Shown here: piece by piece, positions 9,241-19,700 of the stretch
Position numbering within the stretch: the first letter of the stretch is position 1
How the letters are laid out: the number at the start of each line of letters is the position of its first letter
Assembly: GCA_001970955.1 (NCBI GenBank)
Contig: MPUH01000748.1
Span: forward strand, 1-36,894
Direction: 5' to 3'
DNA from: Stentor coeruleus
Taxonomy: Eukaryota; Ciliophora; Heterotrichea; Heterotrichida; Stentoridae
Length of the DNA: 36,894 nt
The notes under the pieces: generated by a model
The model's input: the letters and a program-made list of their open reading frames with translations, nothing else
Told to the model about the DNA's origin: nothing
Database searches by the model: none
Translations under genes and position numbers: made by a program

Positions 9241-9364
9241 CTTCAACATCTTTAATAATATCATTCATATCCTTATCTTAAAAAAAAAAACTAATCTTAT
9301 CATCAACTTCTTTAATAATATCATTCATATCCTTATCTTAAAAAAAAAAACTAATCTTATCATC
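9241..9364. repeat. 60-bp tandem duplication
   Basis: Positions 9241-9304 recur at 9301-9364 with a period of exactly 60 and two or three mismatches near the left end. Each copy holds TCTTTAATAATATCATTCAT and a run of 11 A. It is noncoding, in the convergent gap between the DYRK and CaaX genes. Recent slippage or unequal exchange is likely, although a mis-assembly cannot be excluded. Confidence 0.9.
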
Positions 9365-9372
9365 CCTTTATT

Positions 9373-9456
9373 ATAACCACAACAATAAGAAAATTAACAA
9401 GGGTTGGACAATAGTCAAGCGATAATTCCTAACTAATACTAATAACCACAACAATA
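9373..9456 (+). mobile_element. 54-bp retroelement-like insertion flanked by a 15-bp target-site duplication
   Basis: The 15-mer ATAACCACAACAATA occurs at 9373-9387 and again, perfectly, at 9442-9456. Between them lie 54 bp whose core (TAACAAGGGTTGGACAATAG and TCAAGCGATAATTCCTAA, together 9394-9432) matches the minus strand of the element at 47-268, including the last codons, the TAG stop and the trailer. The tail here is CTAATACTA rather than TTGA repeats. A perfect 15-bp direct repeat around a 5'-truncated 3' end is what target-primed insertion of a LINE or LINE-dependent element leaves (family knowledge). The copy is far too short to act. Confidence 0.6.
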
Positions 9457-9491
9457 TACCTAAACAATAATAAAATAATAATACTCATAAA

Positions 9492-9950
9492 TTATATTAC
9501 TACGCATGCATTGCCACATGAACATGTTTTTGAAGTCCTCTCAACATTAATTTCACAAGAGCTTAAGCTATGACCGATACTACCTTCAAGCCTGTCAATA
9601 ATAGATTTCAGGTCATTATTTTGAATTTTCTTGATTTTCAGGAGTTCTTGAGTCGAGCCAATTTCTTGTGAAATTTTCCCAATGTTATCTTGTAATGCTG
9701 AAACTTTAGATAGAAGTTTACAATGAAGACAAGTTTCTGTTTGACTATCGTGGGTTATATATTTAAGCTGTGAAACCATTTCAAAGTCAATTCCTAAACT
9801 TTCAATGACTTCTCTTAACTGAATATCTTCGCAACACTCTTCAACTTCAGGCTCTGGGGATAATGGTTTGACTTCAGAATTACTTTGTTTTTCAGAGTTG
9901 GCACGGCTTACTAGTATTTGTGGGTACCTGACAATAGGTGTACTTTCCAT
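9492..9950 (-). CDS. coiled-coil protein with C-terminal CaaX prenylation box
   Basis: The 152-residue protein belongs to no family I recognise. It has a Ser/Glu-rich N-terminal third, a CLHC pair near residue 75, a heptad-like coiled-coil segment (about 83-122), and ends SKTCSCGNACVVI. The last four residues, Cys-Val-Val-Ile, fit the CaaX consensus, with two aliphatic residues after the cysteine. Such proteins are prenylated on that cysteine by farnesyl- or geranylgeranyltransferase I, clipped and methylated, and so anchored to membranes. The cysteines just upstream (CSCGNAC) could be S-acylated as a second anchor. A peripheral-membrane adaptor role is inference. The ATG at 9950 begins the whole coherent frame. 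The gene is flanked on its right by a G-rich, C-poor block. Confidence 0.72.
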   Translation of the reverse strand: MESTPIVRYPQILVSRANSEKQSNSEVKPLSPEPEVEECCEDIQLREVIESLGIDFEMVSQLKYITHDSQTETCLHCKLLSKVSALQDNIGKISQEIGSTQELLKIKKIQNNDLKSIIDRLEGSIGHSLSSCEINVERTSKTCSCGNACVVI

Positions 9951-10577
9951 TATATTATGTATAAGATTAGAAAATGGTTGTGTGTTTTATCTAATGAGGA
10001 AGGATTGTATGATAGGATTTGAAATTAAGATTAGAAGTCATTTGAAGAAAAAAAGTGAAATTTGATGTTGGGTATGAGAAGTTTTTGTATGAGTTTTAGT
10101 GGGTTTGATGGCTTTTGAGGTTTTTAGGTGGGGAAGTTGGTTTGGGTGAAGGGTAAAGTGGATGAGAGTTTTTGAGGCATTTGATTGGGTTTTAATGAGT
10201 TTTTGGAAATTTTTAAGAATTTTTTGATTATGATGAGCATTTTTGTATTTTGTAGTGGGATTGGGGAAATTTGAAGTATTGGTTTAAGGTATGTTGGAGT
10301 TAAATACCTAGTATTTTAAATAGAGATATTATAAGGCTAATGAATTTTATGATTTTGTTAAATTTTAATACTTTTTTCAACATTTTAATATATTCGCATT
10401 AGTCTTATTTGTTCTTTATAGAATAGTCCAAACTAACACCCTTAACAAAACCTTAGATTATTAAATTTATATATCAAAAGTAAATAAAGCATATGATTAA
10501 AAGTGAAATCATAGCTTTAAACCTAGTCTTGTAGAGATACTTATATAAAAACATATAGACAAACATTTATAAATTAT
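9951..10577. other. intergenic with a G-rich to C-rich strand switch
   Basis: No gene is seen. Positions 9960-10310 are G/T-rich and almost C-free on the plus strand; 10380-10560 are C-richer and G-poor. The switch lies near 10320-10380. Confidence 0.55.
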
Positions 10578-11456
10578 CTAATAAGGTTGGGATTTGCGTT
10601 TTTGTTCACGAGCCCATTTGCCAGGTCGTTTTTTCTTTTGTTTTTGATCTTTATAAGCATTGTATTTGTCTGATTTTTTATGCCTATCTGTAAACGATCT
10701 TGAGTATTTATCATTATAATTCCTATTTGAAGCAAATCTTGAAGAGGACCTTGAGTTTCTATCATCAGCAGCACGAAAAGAGTCAAGGTTATCTTCTTTA
10801 GAAGCAGGGTTATAATCAACAGTATAATTCTCTAGTGATTCTGATTCAGAATAATCATCCATTCTACTTTTCAAATAAGCTTTTTTCTTGTCAGGCTGAT
10901 TCCTCTGGTTTCTTTCCTCATTTTCTTCTCTTTTCACATTTTTTTCCCTATCATTTTTCTCATCTTCCTTCCCTTTCCCTTTATTAACCTTAGTTTTCTT
11001 CTTTTTTCCTTTATCAGATGCATTTCCTATAAACATTTCATAGTTTCCAGTTTGCCTACCGATTTTCAGTCCTTTTTCCTTTATTTTTTCAACAATTTTG
11101 CGTATATTTTCTTGAACAACACTTTCAAGTATGGTTTCTCGCTTAAAATCATCTTCAAAATCGTTTTTTTCTGCAGTAAAATCAGCCGAAGTCCCGAATA
11201 AAATCGTGTTTTGTATAGCATTTAAAGGTCTTTCTGTTGTTCCAGGCTTTGTTTTATTTGTATCTAAGTTATTAGAATCTTTGATTAACTGAGAATATAC
11301 AAGACTAAGCCCTGGGTTATTATAAAAATGATCTGAGTTTCCGCTCATGACGTAATACTCGTCATCTGATATATCATCAGGGTCTAAAGCTGCTGGTCTA
11401 TACTGGAGAGCCTTCCTGCCTTTTTTGGCATTTAGGATTTCCATAGTATATGCCAT
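10578..11456 (-). CDS. Lys/Arg-rich low-complexity protein, unknown function
   Basis: 292 residues from the ATG at 11456; the frame is open two codons further but has no ATG there. An N-terminal basic patch (NAKKGRKALQYRP) is followed by an acidic stretch (DPDDISDDEYY). The only ordered-looking segment is at about 105-150 (VVQENIRKIVEKIKEKGLKI, then GRQTGNYEMFIG). Below it lie long Lys/Glu/Arg-rich tracts, a Ser/Arg/Asn-rich region (RNSRSSSRF) and a basic end (RPGKWAREQKRKSQPY). The charge pattern suggests a nuclear or nucleolar RNA-associated protein, but this rests on composition only. No catalytic motif or membrane segment is seen. It is the middle of a run of minus-strand genes; the gap to its upstream neighbour is only ~115 bp. 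Confidence 0.7.
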   Translation of the reverse strand: MAYTMEILNAKKGRKALQYRPAALDPDDISDDEYYVMSGNSDHFYNNPGLSLVYSQLIKDSNNLDTNKTKPGTTERPLNAIQNTILFGTSADFTAEKNDFEDDFKRETILESVVQENIRKIVEKIKEKGLKIGRQTGNYEMFIGNASDKGKKKKTKVNKGKGKEDEKNDREKNVKREENEERNQRNQPDKKKAYLKSRMDDYSESESLENYTVDYNPASKEDNLDSFRAADDRNSRSSSRFASNRNYNDKYSRSFTDRHKKSDKYNAYKDQKQKKKRPGKWAREQKRKSQPY

Positions 11457-11571
11457 TATCAAACCGTATATCTATTTCATATCCAATAAACCAAATCCAC
11501 CTTCTTATCCCCCTACCTCTTCCCATCAAAAAAAACCCCTTATCCACCCAGTATCTACGTAAATTATCTAA

Positions 11572-12054
11572 CTAATCAATATAATCGTGCCACTTCTCTC
11601 CATCATTCTCCTCATCAATTTTGTAGCACATAGATTCCCAGAACTCATTAGACTTCTTATTCATCGATATCAATTCAATCATACTATCAAAACCGTAGTT
11701 ACTACTTACCAAATGTACTAAATTCTCAGAAGATATTTCTGGATTACCTAGTACAGGGTCTGTTGGGATATTGTTTTTAACATAATCATCAGCTTTTTTC
11801 ATTTCCATTTCTTCACGTGCTTTTTGGGTTGGGTCTTCTTTCCATTTCAAATAAAGTTTGAATAGTGGGATTGAGATGAAAATACCGAAATATCTAGCAA
11901 CATTTGTTGTCCTGCACATCCTGAAATAAAAATCTTTGATGAAATGATTTCTTCCTTGGGATTCTAGACCATATTTTCGTTCATTGAAGTCTAAGTTAAT
12001 CCTTCGGCGGATTCTCCACCGGTAAGACTTCTTTGCGTATGTCCAGAATGTCAT
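11572..12054 (-). CDS. small protein with basic N-terminus and possible membrane segment, unknown
   Basis: 160 residues, not recognised. The N-terminus is strongly basic and aromatic (YAKKSYRWRIRRRINLDF). A moderately hydrophobic segment at about 53-69 (ARYFGIFISIPLFKLYL) could be a single membrane span or an amphipathic helix. The rest is charged, and the C-terminus is acidic (DEENDGEKWHDYID). Arg-rich N-terminus plus one span and a soluble acidic tail would fit a small mitochondrial inner-membrane subunit, but that is a guess. The ATG at 12054 is the first in a frame with ordinary codon use, with G-rich noncoding DNA immediately upstream and C-rich DNA downstream. Confidence 0.65.
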   Translation of the reverse strand: MTFWTYAKKSYRWRIRRRINLDFNERKYGLESQGRNHFIKDFYFRMCRTTNVARYFGIFISIPLFKLYLKWKEDPTQKAREEMEMKKADDYVKNNIPTDPVLGNPEISSENLVHLVSSNYGFDSMIELISMNKKSNEFWESMCYKIDEENDGEKWHDYID

Positions 12055-12861
12055 TTATATAGCCATTAATTATGGGATGTATAAAGATTGAGAGAGGGTT
12101 GGATGAATGAAAGATTATAGGACAAGGAAGATTTATGGAAGATAAAGGGAGGAGGTTAGAGGTGAGAAGGGTTTTTGAATTTTTTATGAGAGATAATATG
12201 GAAGATAGGAAAAATAAAGGGTTTTGGATTGGAGAGTAGAAGATTTTGTGAGATTTGTATGTGAAATTTGTAGTTTTTTTTTTTTTTTGGATGTATGGAG
12301 AGAGGGTTTTTATAGATGTTTTGTATTGAGTTTTGCGGTTTTTTTTAATTAGAATATGAGAAGAAAGGAATGTGTAGAGTGGTGCTTATGAGGGAATACT
12401 AGTTGAATGTGAGTTTGTATATAAATTTAATACAAACTAAATCTTGTTTTCAAAATCCAACATTTTCATACACTCAACAGCCTAAATATTTTGTCAAACT
12501 ATAAAAATTACATCAAAAAACAATTTGCAAATTATACCAAAACTTCATAACATCCAAATGTATCATTTCATATAAAAATTCCTAAAATTATCAAAAACTA
12601 ATAAAATCATTTAAACTATTCAAACCACACCTAAAAATTCTATTCCAACACAATCATAAATTTAAAATAAAATATCTCAATCTATTCAAAAAAGCCTTCC
12701 TCTAAATTTTTATAAATCCATTTCCAAACATAAAATCTCTTCAATAAATTCTTTACTAAAAACACAATCTTATCAAACTAATTCTAATCCAAAGTAAAAT
12801 CTATATCCCAAAGGGGTAAAATCAATCAAAAAGTACTGTAATTTAATATCAAAACTTACTT
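12055..12861. other. intergenic with a sharp G-rich to C-rich strand switch
   Basis: About 800 bp with no gene. From 12060 to 12415 the plus strand is G-rich with very few C. From about 12425 to 12830 it is C-rich with very few G. The switch near 12420 is one of the sharpest in the window. Confidence 0.65.
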
Positions 12862-13197
12862 TCACCTGCCAATACTTTGTGTAGCATCAGGTAATACCCT
12901 TATTCTTTTACAACAGCATACTTTCAAAAGAGCCTTACACCAAGCTTTAATCCTAGCTTTTTTATTAATCCTTCCATCTGTTCTGCTTATCATATCTTCT
13001 CTTTGTTCATTTCCTTTAGAGTTTTCGTTTGTCTGAGCACCTTGTTCATCAATTTCATGATTATCTTTTTTTTTAGATGGACTTTCTCGTTGTTTAAGCC
13101 TACTTTCACGATCTTGTGAAAATTTCATTAACAAATGCTTGGCCTATATGCTTTTTACCTCAGGAAGTTTAATTTTTTTGGCGTTTTCTATACTCAT
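12862..13197 (-). CDS. 106-aa basic protein with C-terminal cysteine cluster (spliced)
   Basis: Two exons (13159-13197 and 12862-13143) joined across a 15-nt intron give 106 residues. Exon 1 supplies the ATG and MSIENAKKIKLPE. The body is polar and highly charged (KQRESPSKKKDN), probably disordered. The C-terminal third is a basic amphipathic helix (KKARIKAWCKALLKV) running into a Cys-Cys-Cys cluster and KRIRVLPDATQSIGR. Adjacent cysteines next to a basic helix are a typical S-acylation/membrane-binding pattern, so peripheral membrane attachment is plausible but unproven. No family is recognised. Without splicing, no ATG would precede residue ~18 of the mature frame, so the intron decides the start. 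Confidence 0.65.
13144..13158 (-). other. 15-nt intron in the 106-aa gene
   Basis: On the minus strand, GTAAAAAGCATATAG has GT/AG ends and carries an in-frame TAG at its own end. Its removal fuses the ATG exon to the downstream frame without a shift. Confidence 0.72.
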
Positions 13198-13881
13198 CTT
13201 TGATTTAAAATTGCCTTTAATTATTAGATGATTAGATTTAATATAATAAGATTTTATTGTATTTTTAAAGAATTATATGATGAGTTTGATGTGGAAATAT
13301 TTGGATATTTGTGTAATGAGTTTATTATAAAAAGAAGGATAGGAGAGATAGAGAAGATATGATTATGAGTTTATAAAGTGATGTAGGGTGGGAAAGGTAA
13401 ATATTATGGTATGATAGTTTTTTAGATGAGAAAATTTATGTGAATGTTTAGTTTGGAATTAAGAAATTATAGAGGGATATATTTTCTTAACTTTTTTAAC
13501 TGTAAAGTATAAGTTTTAATATAATCAAATAAATAAGGTTTATTTGCTTTGTACTATAAAAGTGTGAATAAAGCATTTGGTTTATAAGAGTTTTTAAGGC
13601 AATTATGAAGTTTTTTATATTTTATAGTTTATTCCTCACAGGAAAAGAATTTAATATCGCTCTAAAACTTATCGTTTAACAGAAAAAAGTCTCCTCTATA
13701 TTTGAATTAGCTTTATCTTAATCTCATACTTTTATATAGATACCCTTACTTTAAAAATATCCTTGTTAAAGCATAGTTTATATAAATGATATATAATAAA
13801 ATTTTTGATAATAAGCATATCATAGTCAAATACAAAATTTATATATGTTTTTAGATTTTGTCTTTAAAATCTAAAGATCTT

Positions 13882-13939
13882 TATAATGATAAATAAGACT
13901 TGATTGAGTTTATAATGATTAATAAGAATTTGTTGAGTT
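13882..13939. repeat. imperfect 29-bp tandem repeat
   Basis: TATAATGAT-AATAAGA-type units start at 13882 and 13911, both ending TTGAGTT, with about four differences in 29 positions. Noncoding. Confidence 0.65.
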
Positions 13940-15699
13940 TACAACAAAAATTAGAGTATCGAAAATACAAAGCAAAACAATAAAAAACTTGCTTAGAATA
14001 AAAAAAATTATTCTATTGAAAAGCATTAGTGTTATATAATTTTATAAGCATTTCGGGGTGTATTTGTGATATTTCTATATAAGAATGCCTAGATCTTAAA
14101 GTTTTTTCATTTTAAAATTGATTTTTCCTATAAAATATTTTTTTGTTATAGTAAAATTATTATCAGAACGAAGTGTTGTATAGAAAATTAATTAGAAAAC
14201 AGACCCGGGTTGTGTTTTTTTTTTGAAATAACAAAAATATTTGTTGAATAAGCTCATCAGTAGCCTTTATAAAACTTTTAAAGTCAAAAATTTTATAAAA
14301 AGTTCAAAACCTACCCTATTTCACTAATTTCCTAGAAAATTATATTATACACTTGATTCCTTTCAGAAAATCTGTGTAAAAGCTTGTCTTTTCATCAATA
14401 AAAACCAAACCTTAAGCCCTAATTCTTTCATCCCTAAAAAAAAATTCTGACAAAAATCAAAAAATATCCTTTTTTATCATCTCCTGTTAAAAATTTTCTT
14501 TCCAAACCCATAACCCTATCCTGAAACCAAATAAACCATCCTCAATCCTGTTAAAAATTCTTTACCCAAACCATTTCCTTTATCAAAAGCTTCAATTTCC
14601 CTCATCCTCTCTCCTTTCCTAGCCAAATTTTAATACCAAAAAATTCTTCATACAAAAATCTTATCTAATCCTCCTACACAAAAAGTAAACTTTTAATCCC
14701 TTTAAATCTTCCTATAATCTCTTTTCCCCTAATTTTTTTTCAATAATTTTTGTATTTTTTCCTCGACAATTTCTTTTCCTCTCATATACAAGTCAGTATT
14801 TTTTAACCCTAAAGATACACTTTTGATATACTAAGTATTTTTATCTATGACTATATTACAGGCTGAAGAAAATATCTTTTTTTCCCTTTGTGGTCCTAAG
14901 AAAATTTCCCCTCAATAAACAGCGCATTTTTTCTTGTAACCCCACCATTTTTGTTTGTTGTAACCCCTGAGAAAGTAAAAATGTATATCTTTTGTAGGAA
15001 TTTGCTTTAATAATAAAAGTATGAGGATATGTTTTTGTTTATATAGGATTTAAGTATTAGGATTTATCTGTGGATTTTAAGTTTTTTAGATTGAATATTT
15101 TATGTTTATAGAAATTTTGTTTTTTATGAGTATGATTTTTGGAGATGTGATTGGTAAGGATGAGGGATATTAGAGAGATAGGATTTTACTTATGGGGTTT
15201 AGTTGAGGATGGATTGAAAAGAAGATTTTTTAGAGTTTTTGTAAAGCTTTTTAGATTGGATGGATTGGGTAAGTAATTTTTTTTGATGATACAGTTTTAG
15301 TTGTATGCTAGGTTGGATTTAAGTATAAATATTAAAATACGCTTGAATGACAAAAATTTTATTAGTTTATAATTTCTATGATTGTTTTAGTGCTGCTAAT
15401 TCATGGATATTCTAAGTTTTATTTAAGAAAAAGATAGATTTTTTTGATATTTTTACTAATCATTAATGGGAGTCAGAGGACTGAAAAGAAAAATTAAAAT
15501 TATATTTGTAACTAGCTGAGAGTATACATAAGGATATGAATAAAAATAAAATTATATGAAATGCTATCAAAAAAATATCATAAATCTAAAAAAATGCTAT
15601 TTCTATAAGAAAATAATAACAATTTTAAATCATCAATATACTTAAAGACTATAATATTTTCTTTATAAGGTCAAAAATTTTATTATTCAAATATATATT

Positions 15700-16060
15700 T
15701 TATAAGCTTAATCCTAATGATATAATCGCAAATTCTGAATAAGCACCATAAATCGTATTCAACATAAACATAAACTTTCCAATAATTTTAGCTCCTTTCA
15801 TAATAATTAAAGGTTTGATTTTAACTGAAAAATATTAATAGCTATTTATAATTTTGTAAACAGTTACACTTTTTAAAGCCATATCCACTATCAAAAATAC
15901 TTGATAGGACGATATTAAAGTATTTTTTTATTTAGTAACAAGCATTAGCATCCAATTATCTTTATATTTTAGTGCAAATTCATTGTTTTACGTATATTTT
16001 AATGCATTTTTCTAATCAATTGAACTTTCAACCACAATTTCATATTTGTATCCCAAAAAG
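15700..16060 (-). pseudogene. decayed coding remnant, possibly TPR-like
   Basis: One minus-strand frame runs for about 115 codons interrupted by only four stops, all TAA or TAG and all placed where a Gln codon would read smoothly (ESSID-stop-KNALKYT-stop-NNEFALKYK; VTK-stop-KNTLISSYQ; NSY-stop-YFSVK). The spacing of Ala, Leu and aromatic residues (FALKYKDNWMLML, ISSYQVFLIVD, MKGAKIIGKFMFML, AYSEFAIISLGLS) is reminiscent of tetratricopeptide repeats. I take it as a gene fragment decaying mainly by C-to-T change, but in such AT-rich DNA chance cannot be excluded. No start or true end is visible. Confidence 0.35.
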
Positions 16061-16592
16061 ATATTGCGAACTAACACTTTATTTAAATAAAAATATTAAT
16101 AAGCCTTGAAAAAAATATCTTTTCTAAGCGATATACAAGTTTAAGTATTTTTGTCTTATTTTTCTTGAAAAATTTAATATATGGCTACAAAATTATATGA
16201 TAAAAACTAATATATAAGCAAATAACTATCATAAAGGAGCTTTTTGAGTAAGCTGAAATTATAGAAAGTTAAATTATATTTTAAATAAAAAATAACAAAG
16301 CTTTCTTAGCTTTAAAAAGCTTTAGTATGATTAATTTTTTATTGTATTATATGAAAAGGATCTTTAAATTAAGTATGATTGGATGTTAAATTATTATTTA
16401 ATTATCAGGATATAAATAAGTTTATAATAATACATAAATGAGATTGTATACTAAAGATCGGAGTTATAAAAAATAAATAAGAACTTATTATTGAAAAAGG
16501 TAGATTTAAGCATAGTAGAAATTTTAAGAAATTATAAATATACCTTAAACTATTATGAATCTATATAATTATACTTATAATGATTTTTTTAT

Positions 16593-16785
16593 ATCTATGC
16601 TAGATAAAAATATTTAATACATGCAGAAAGTCAGAAACCTATATTCTAATATGAATATTTATAGTAAAAAAAGACAATTTTAAAATAATCTTCAATCATT
16701 TCATAAAAACAAAACATAAAAAATTTTTATCACCACNATCTATGCTAGATAAAAATATTTAATACATGCAGAAAGTCAGAAACCT
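16593..16785. repeat. 48-bp direct duplication around a single N (assembly joint)
   Basis: The same 48 bp occurs at 16593-16640 and 16738-16785. The second copy begins directly after the only ambiguous base of the window, N at 16737. An exact repeat abutting an N is the usual trace of two contigs joined without their overlap being resolved. Distance and order across this point should not be trusted. Confidence 0.85.
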
Positions 16786-19700
16786 TCACTTCACATTTAA
16801 AAATCTATTAATCAGCGCATTTCATATAAACTTCATACCCTAATAAAAAAATTCAAAAAAACTTAATCTCTCTAAATTTCCCTTAAATTCTTATCCTTAA
16901 ACATCCATATAATCTCCCTAATCTTTCTCTTTCATATCTTCATATCTCTTATTTTTTCCATACAAAAAATATTTTTTCTAGATTTTATAACCTTACCAAC
17001 ATATTTCATACAACCTACTGTTAACATGCATAAACTAACTAATCTCCTACCATAAAACAAAGATATGTATCTTTCTAGATACAGTAATAGAACATTCATA
17101 TATAAAAAAATATCTTATCAAAAAAATCTTGTTTTACGAGTTTTCCTTCTATAAAGCCCAAGATATTGTATTTTTACGGTATTTTTATTGTACTGTATAT
17201 TGGAAAATATATCTTTCATCATATAATAAAGTATATATTATTAATCCAACTCTAATTCAACTTAAATCATTTATTTTTACTATTCAAAGATATAAAGCTT
17301 TTATATTGGATAGTTAGCATATACATTTTTAATATAATTTTTAGTTTATTATTGGTAGGAAATCCATTAAAATATGTAAAAACTTATAAGATATGGCAAA
17401 TACTTATGTATATGATATGAATAGTTAATTGGAAAAAATATCTTTGTTGATTTCTTGAATGATATTTGTAACATTGGGTGAAGGTTTCGGTAAGGTTAAA
17501 TTAAGTTCCTGTATTTTGAAAAAATATAAGATTTATTTAAATAATTATTTAGATTAGCCTTAAAAACATAAGAAAACATGTATAGGATATAAAGATAATA
17601 AGGTATGATTATTTAAGAAATATGCTTGTTGATATATTTGGAAAAAATGGTATTTGTTATAATATTCGTATTTTTGCTTGAGGATTTTGGTTTATTTTGT
17701 TGTTGATGTTAGATTTAGTCTGAATTTTTGGGATTTAAGCTTATTTTTGGGTTTGGGATAAGATAGTTATAGGAAGAAAAAATCCCCAGATTTTGAAATT
17801 TTATCTTTAAAGCTTTTTAAAAGAATATTGTAGGGATTATTTTGTAATAAATTTAATATTTTGGTTTTATTTGCTTATTATATGAATTAAGATAAAATTT
17901 TCTGAGTAATGGGCATAAAATTTTATAGGATTAAGAATGTAAAGGTTTATATTTGGAAGGGTTTTTGATTAGAAAAAATTGTGGAATTATAGCTTGAGGA
18001 GTTTTATGTGTTTTGGTTGATTATTGGGTTTTGATAAAGGTTTTAAAAGTAATTCGGTAAGATGTTTAGATTTTATATAGGATGAAATATGATTAAAGTG
18101 CTTTTTTTTTTTTAGTTTTCGCTAGTTTCAATGCTGTTAGATATAGCATTTTTTAGGTTTAGACTAATCTGGAATCCTTTGAAATATGGTTTAAGGTTTA
18201 GGATTTTAATATAAGAAAGGTTTTGGATTGATTTTAGAAATTGGGAAATTTGCCGATTTGGTAGCTTAAAAATTTTTGATATTTATATAATACTGATTTA
18301 AGTATGTATATATTGGTATAAAAGTATTACATTTTTAGGTATTTTATCATAGAAATATAACTTTAAGTTGTTGTATTTTTAGGATTTTGCCCTGAAATCA
18401 TTTGGAGAGATCTGTATCAAAAAATTAACCCCAAAAAACTAGTATATAATTCACTAAAAAGTACATCTAAAATACCATCCTTTTATACTAATTATTAAAA
18501 GCTCTTAAATACCAAAACCTTTGCTTTATTTCATCAAAAAAAAAAAATTATTTTCTAACTTAAACTTCTTGTATAAGCCTAAAAAATATTTTCCTATAAG
18601 TATTTCCTATCTAATCTTAAACTTAACCTATTTATTAAATGCATATTTCCTATCGAAAATAATAATATATATTTTATCCCAATTTTTAAACATATTCCTC
18701 AAACTTTTGAATATTTTCATTAGCATAAAAGATATTCTTAGATTATATAAAACAATGTAACTATATACAACTAAGGCTTAGAACAAAATATCTTTTGTAA
18801 TGGCGTAAAAGAAAAAAATATTTGACTTTAAAGATAAATTTTGATTTTTATAGTATTTCTGATGAATGTATTAGAGATCTTAAGATATATTAGGATAGTA
18901 TAAGATTCTTGTAATCTTCAGAGCTTTTAAAGATTAGGATTAAGGGTTTGAATGAAGTTTTTTTGAAAGTTGTAAATGAAATGCTTTTTAAAGGCAAAAT
19001 TTTAGAAAAGTAAAGCTGTAGAAGCTGTTTAGGATATGAAAATAAAGGGAAATGCTAGGATAATGTTTTCTTTGAAGAATAGATGAGATATTATTTTGTG
19101 GTATAGGAAATATGATAAAAATGATATAGGATTAAATGGAATATAAAATATAAACACTCTATCTTAGAGCTAAAAATTATATTTTTTATGAATAATATTT
19201 TTGTTGTTAAGACTTTTTAAAGCATAAACATATGAATAGCTTAGGATCTGCTTTACTTATTATGATAAAGCAAATTTTATATCATTTTCTTTGATATCTG
19301 ATGGACTTTGAAAAATGGTTTAAAATTGTCTTTACTTTGCCTTTAAAAATATTCGCAAACAAATTATTCGTATTCAAAAAGAAACTTGTATGAAAAAGTT
19401 AAAGACTTTGAAGGATGTCTTATATAATGAGATATAAAGAAAAATATAATTTTATGATTTTTTTTTAAGGTAAACAACTTCAAAGGAAGCAAGTTTTTAT
19501 TTATTAGAATTTTTATATACAGTAAAAATGAAATTTGTGATCGAATATTAGGGTTTATGCATATTTACTTATGAACATTTTGTGTTTATAAATTTTTTGG
19601 TCATATGGCTTGGTCTTAGTATACCAAATATATATATTTTTTAATACATTCGAAAAAATGACAATGTTTATATAGTTTTCAGACAATTTTTATATGTGAT

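Noticed and set aside
17129..17317. Small ORF inside the gene desert
   Set aside because: No ATG start in its frame, AT-biased Ile/Tyr/Phe/Lys-rich content, no domain-like pattern.
18521..18760. 79-residue hydrophobic ORF
   Set aside because: Composed almost wholly of Ile/Leu/Phe/Lys/Tyr/Asn from AT-rich DNA, with a poly-A-derived Lys run; likely chance.
14870..18800. Recurring AATATCTTT(T/G) words in the gene desert (about 14871, 14984, 16113, 17437, 18786)
   Set aside because: Short AT-rich words recur by chance in DNA of this composition, and no consistent spacing or flanks were seen.
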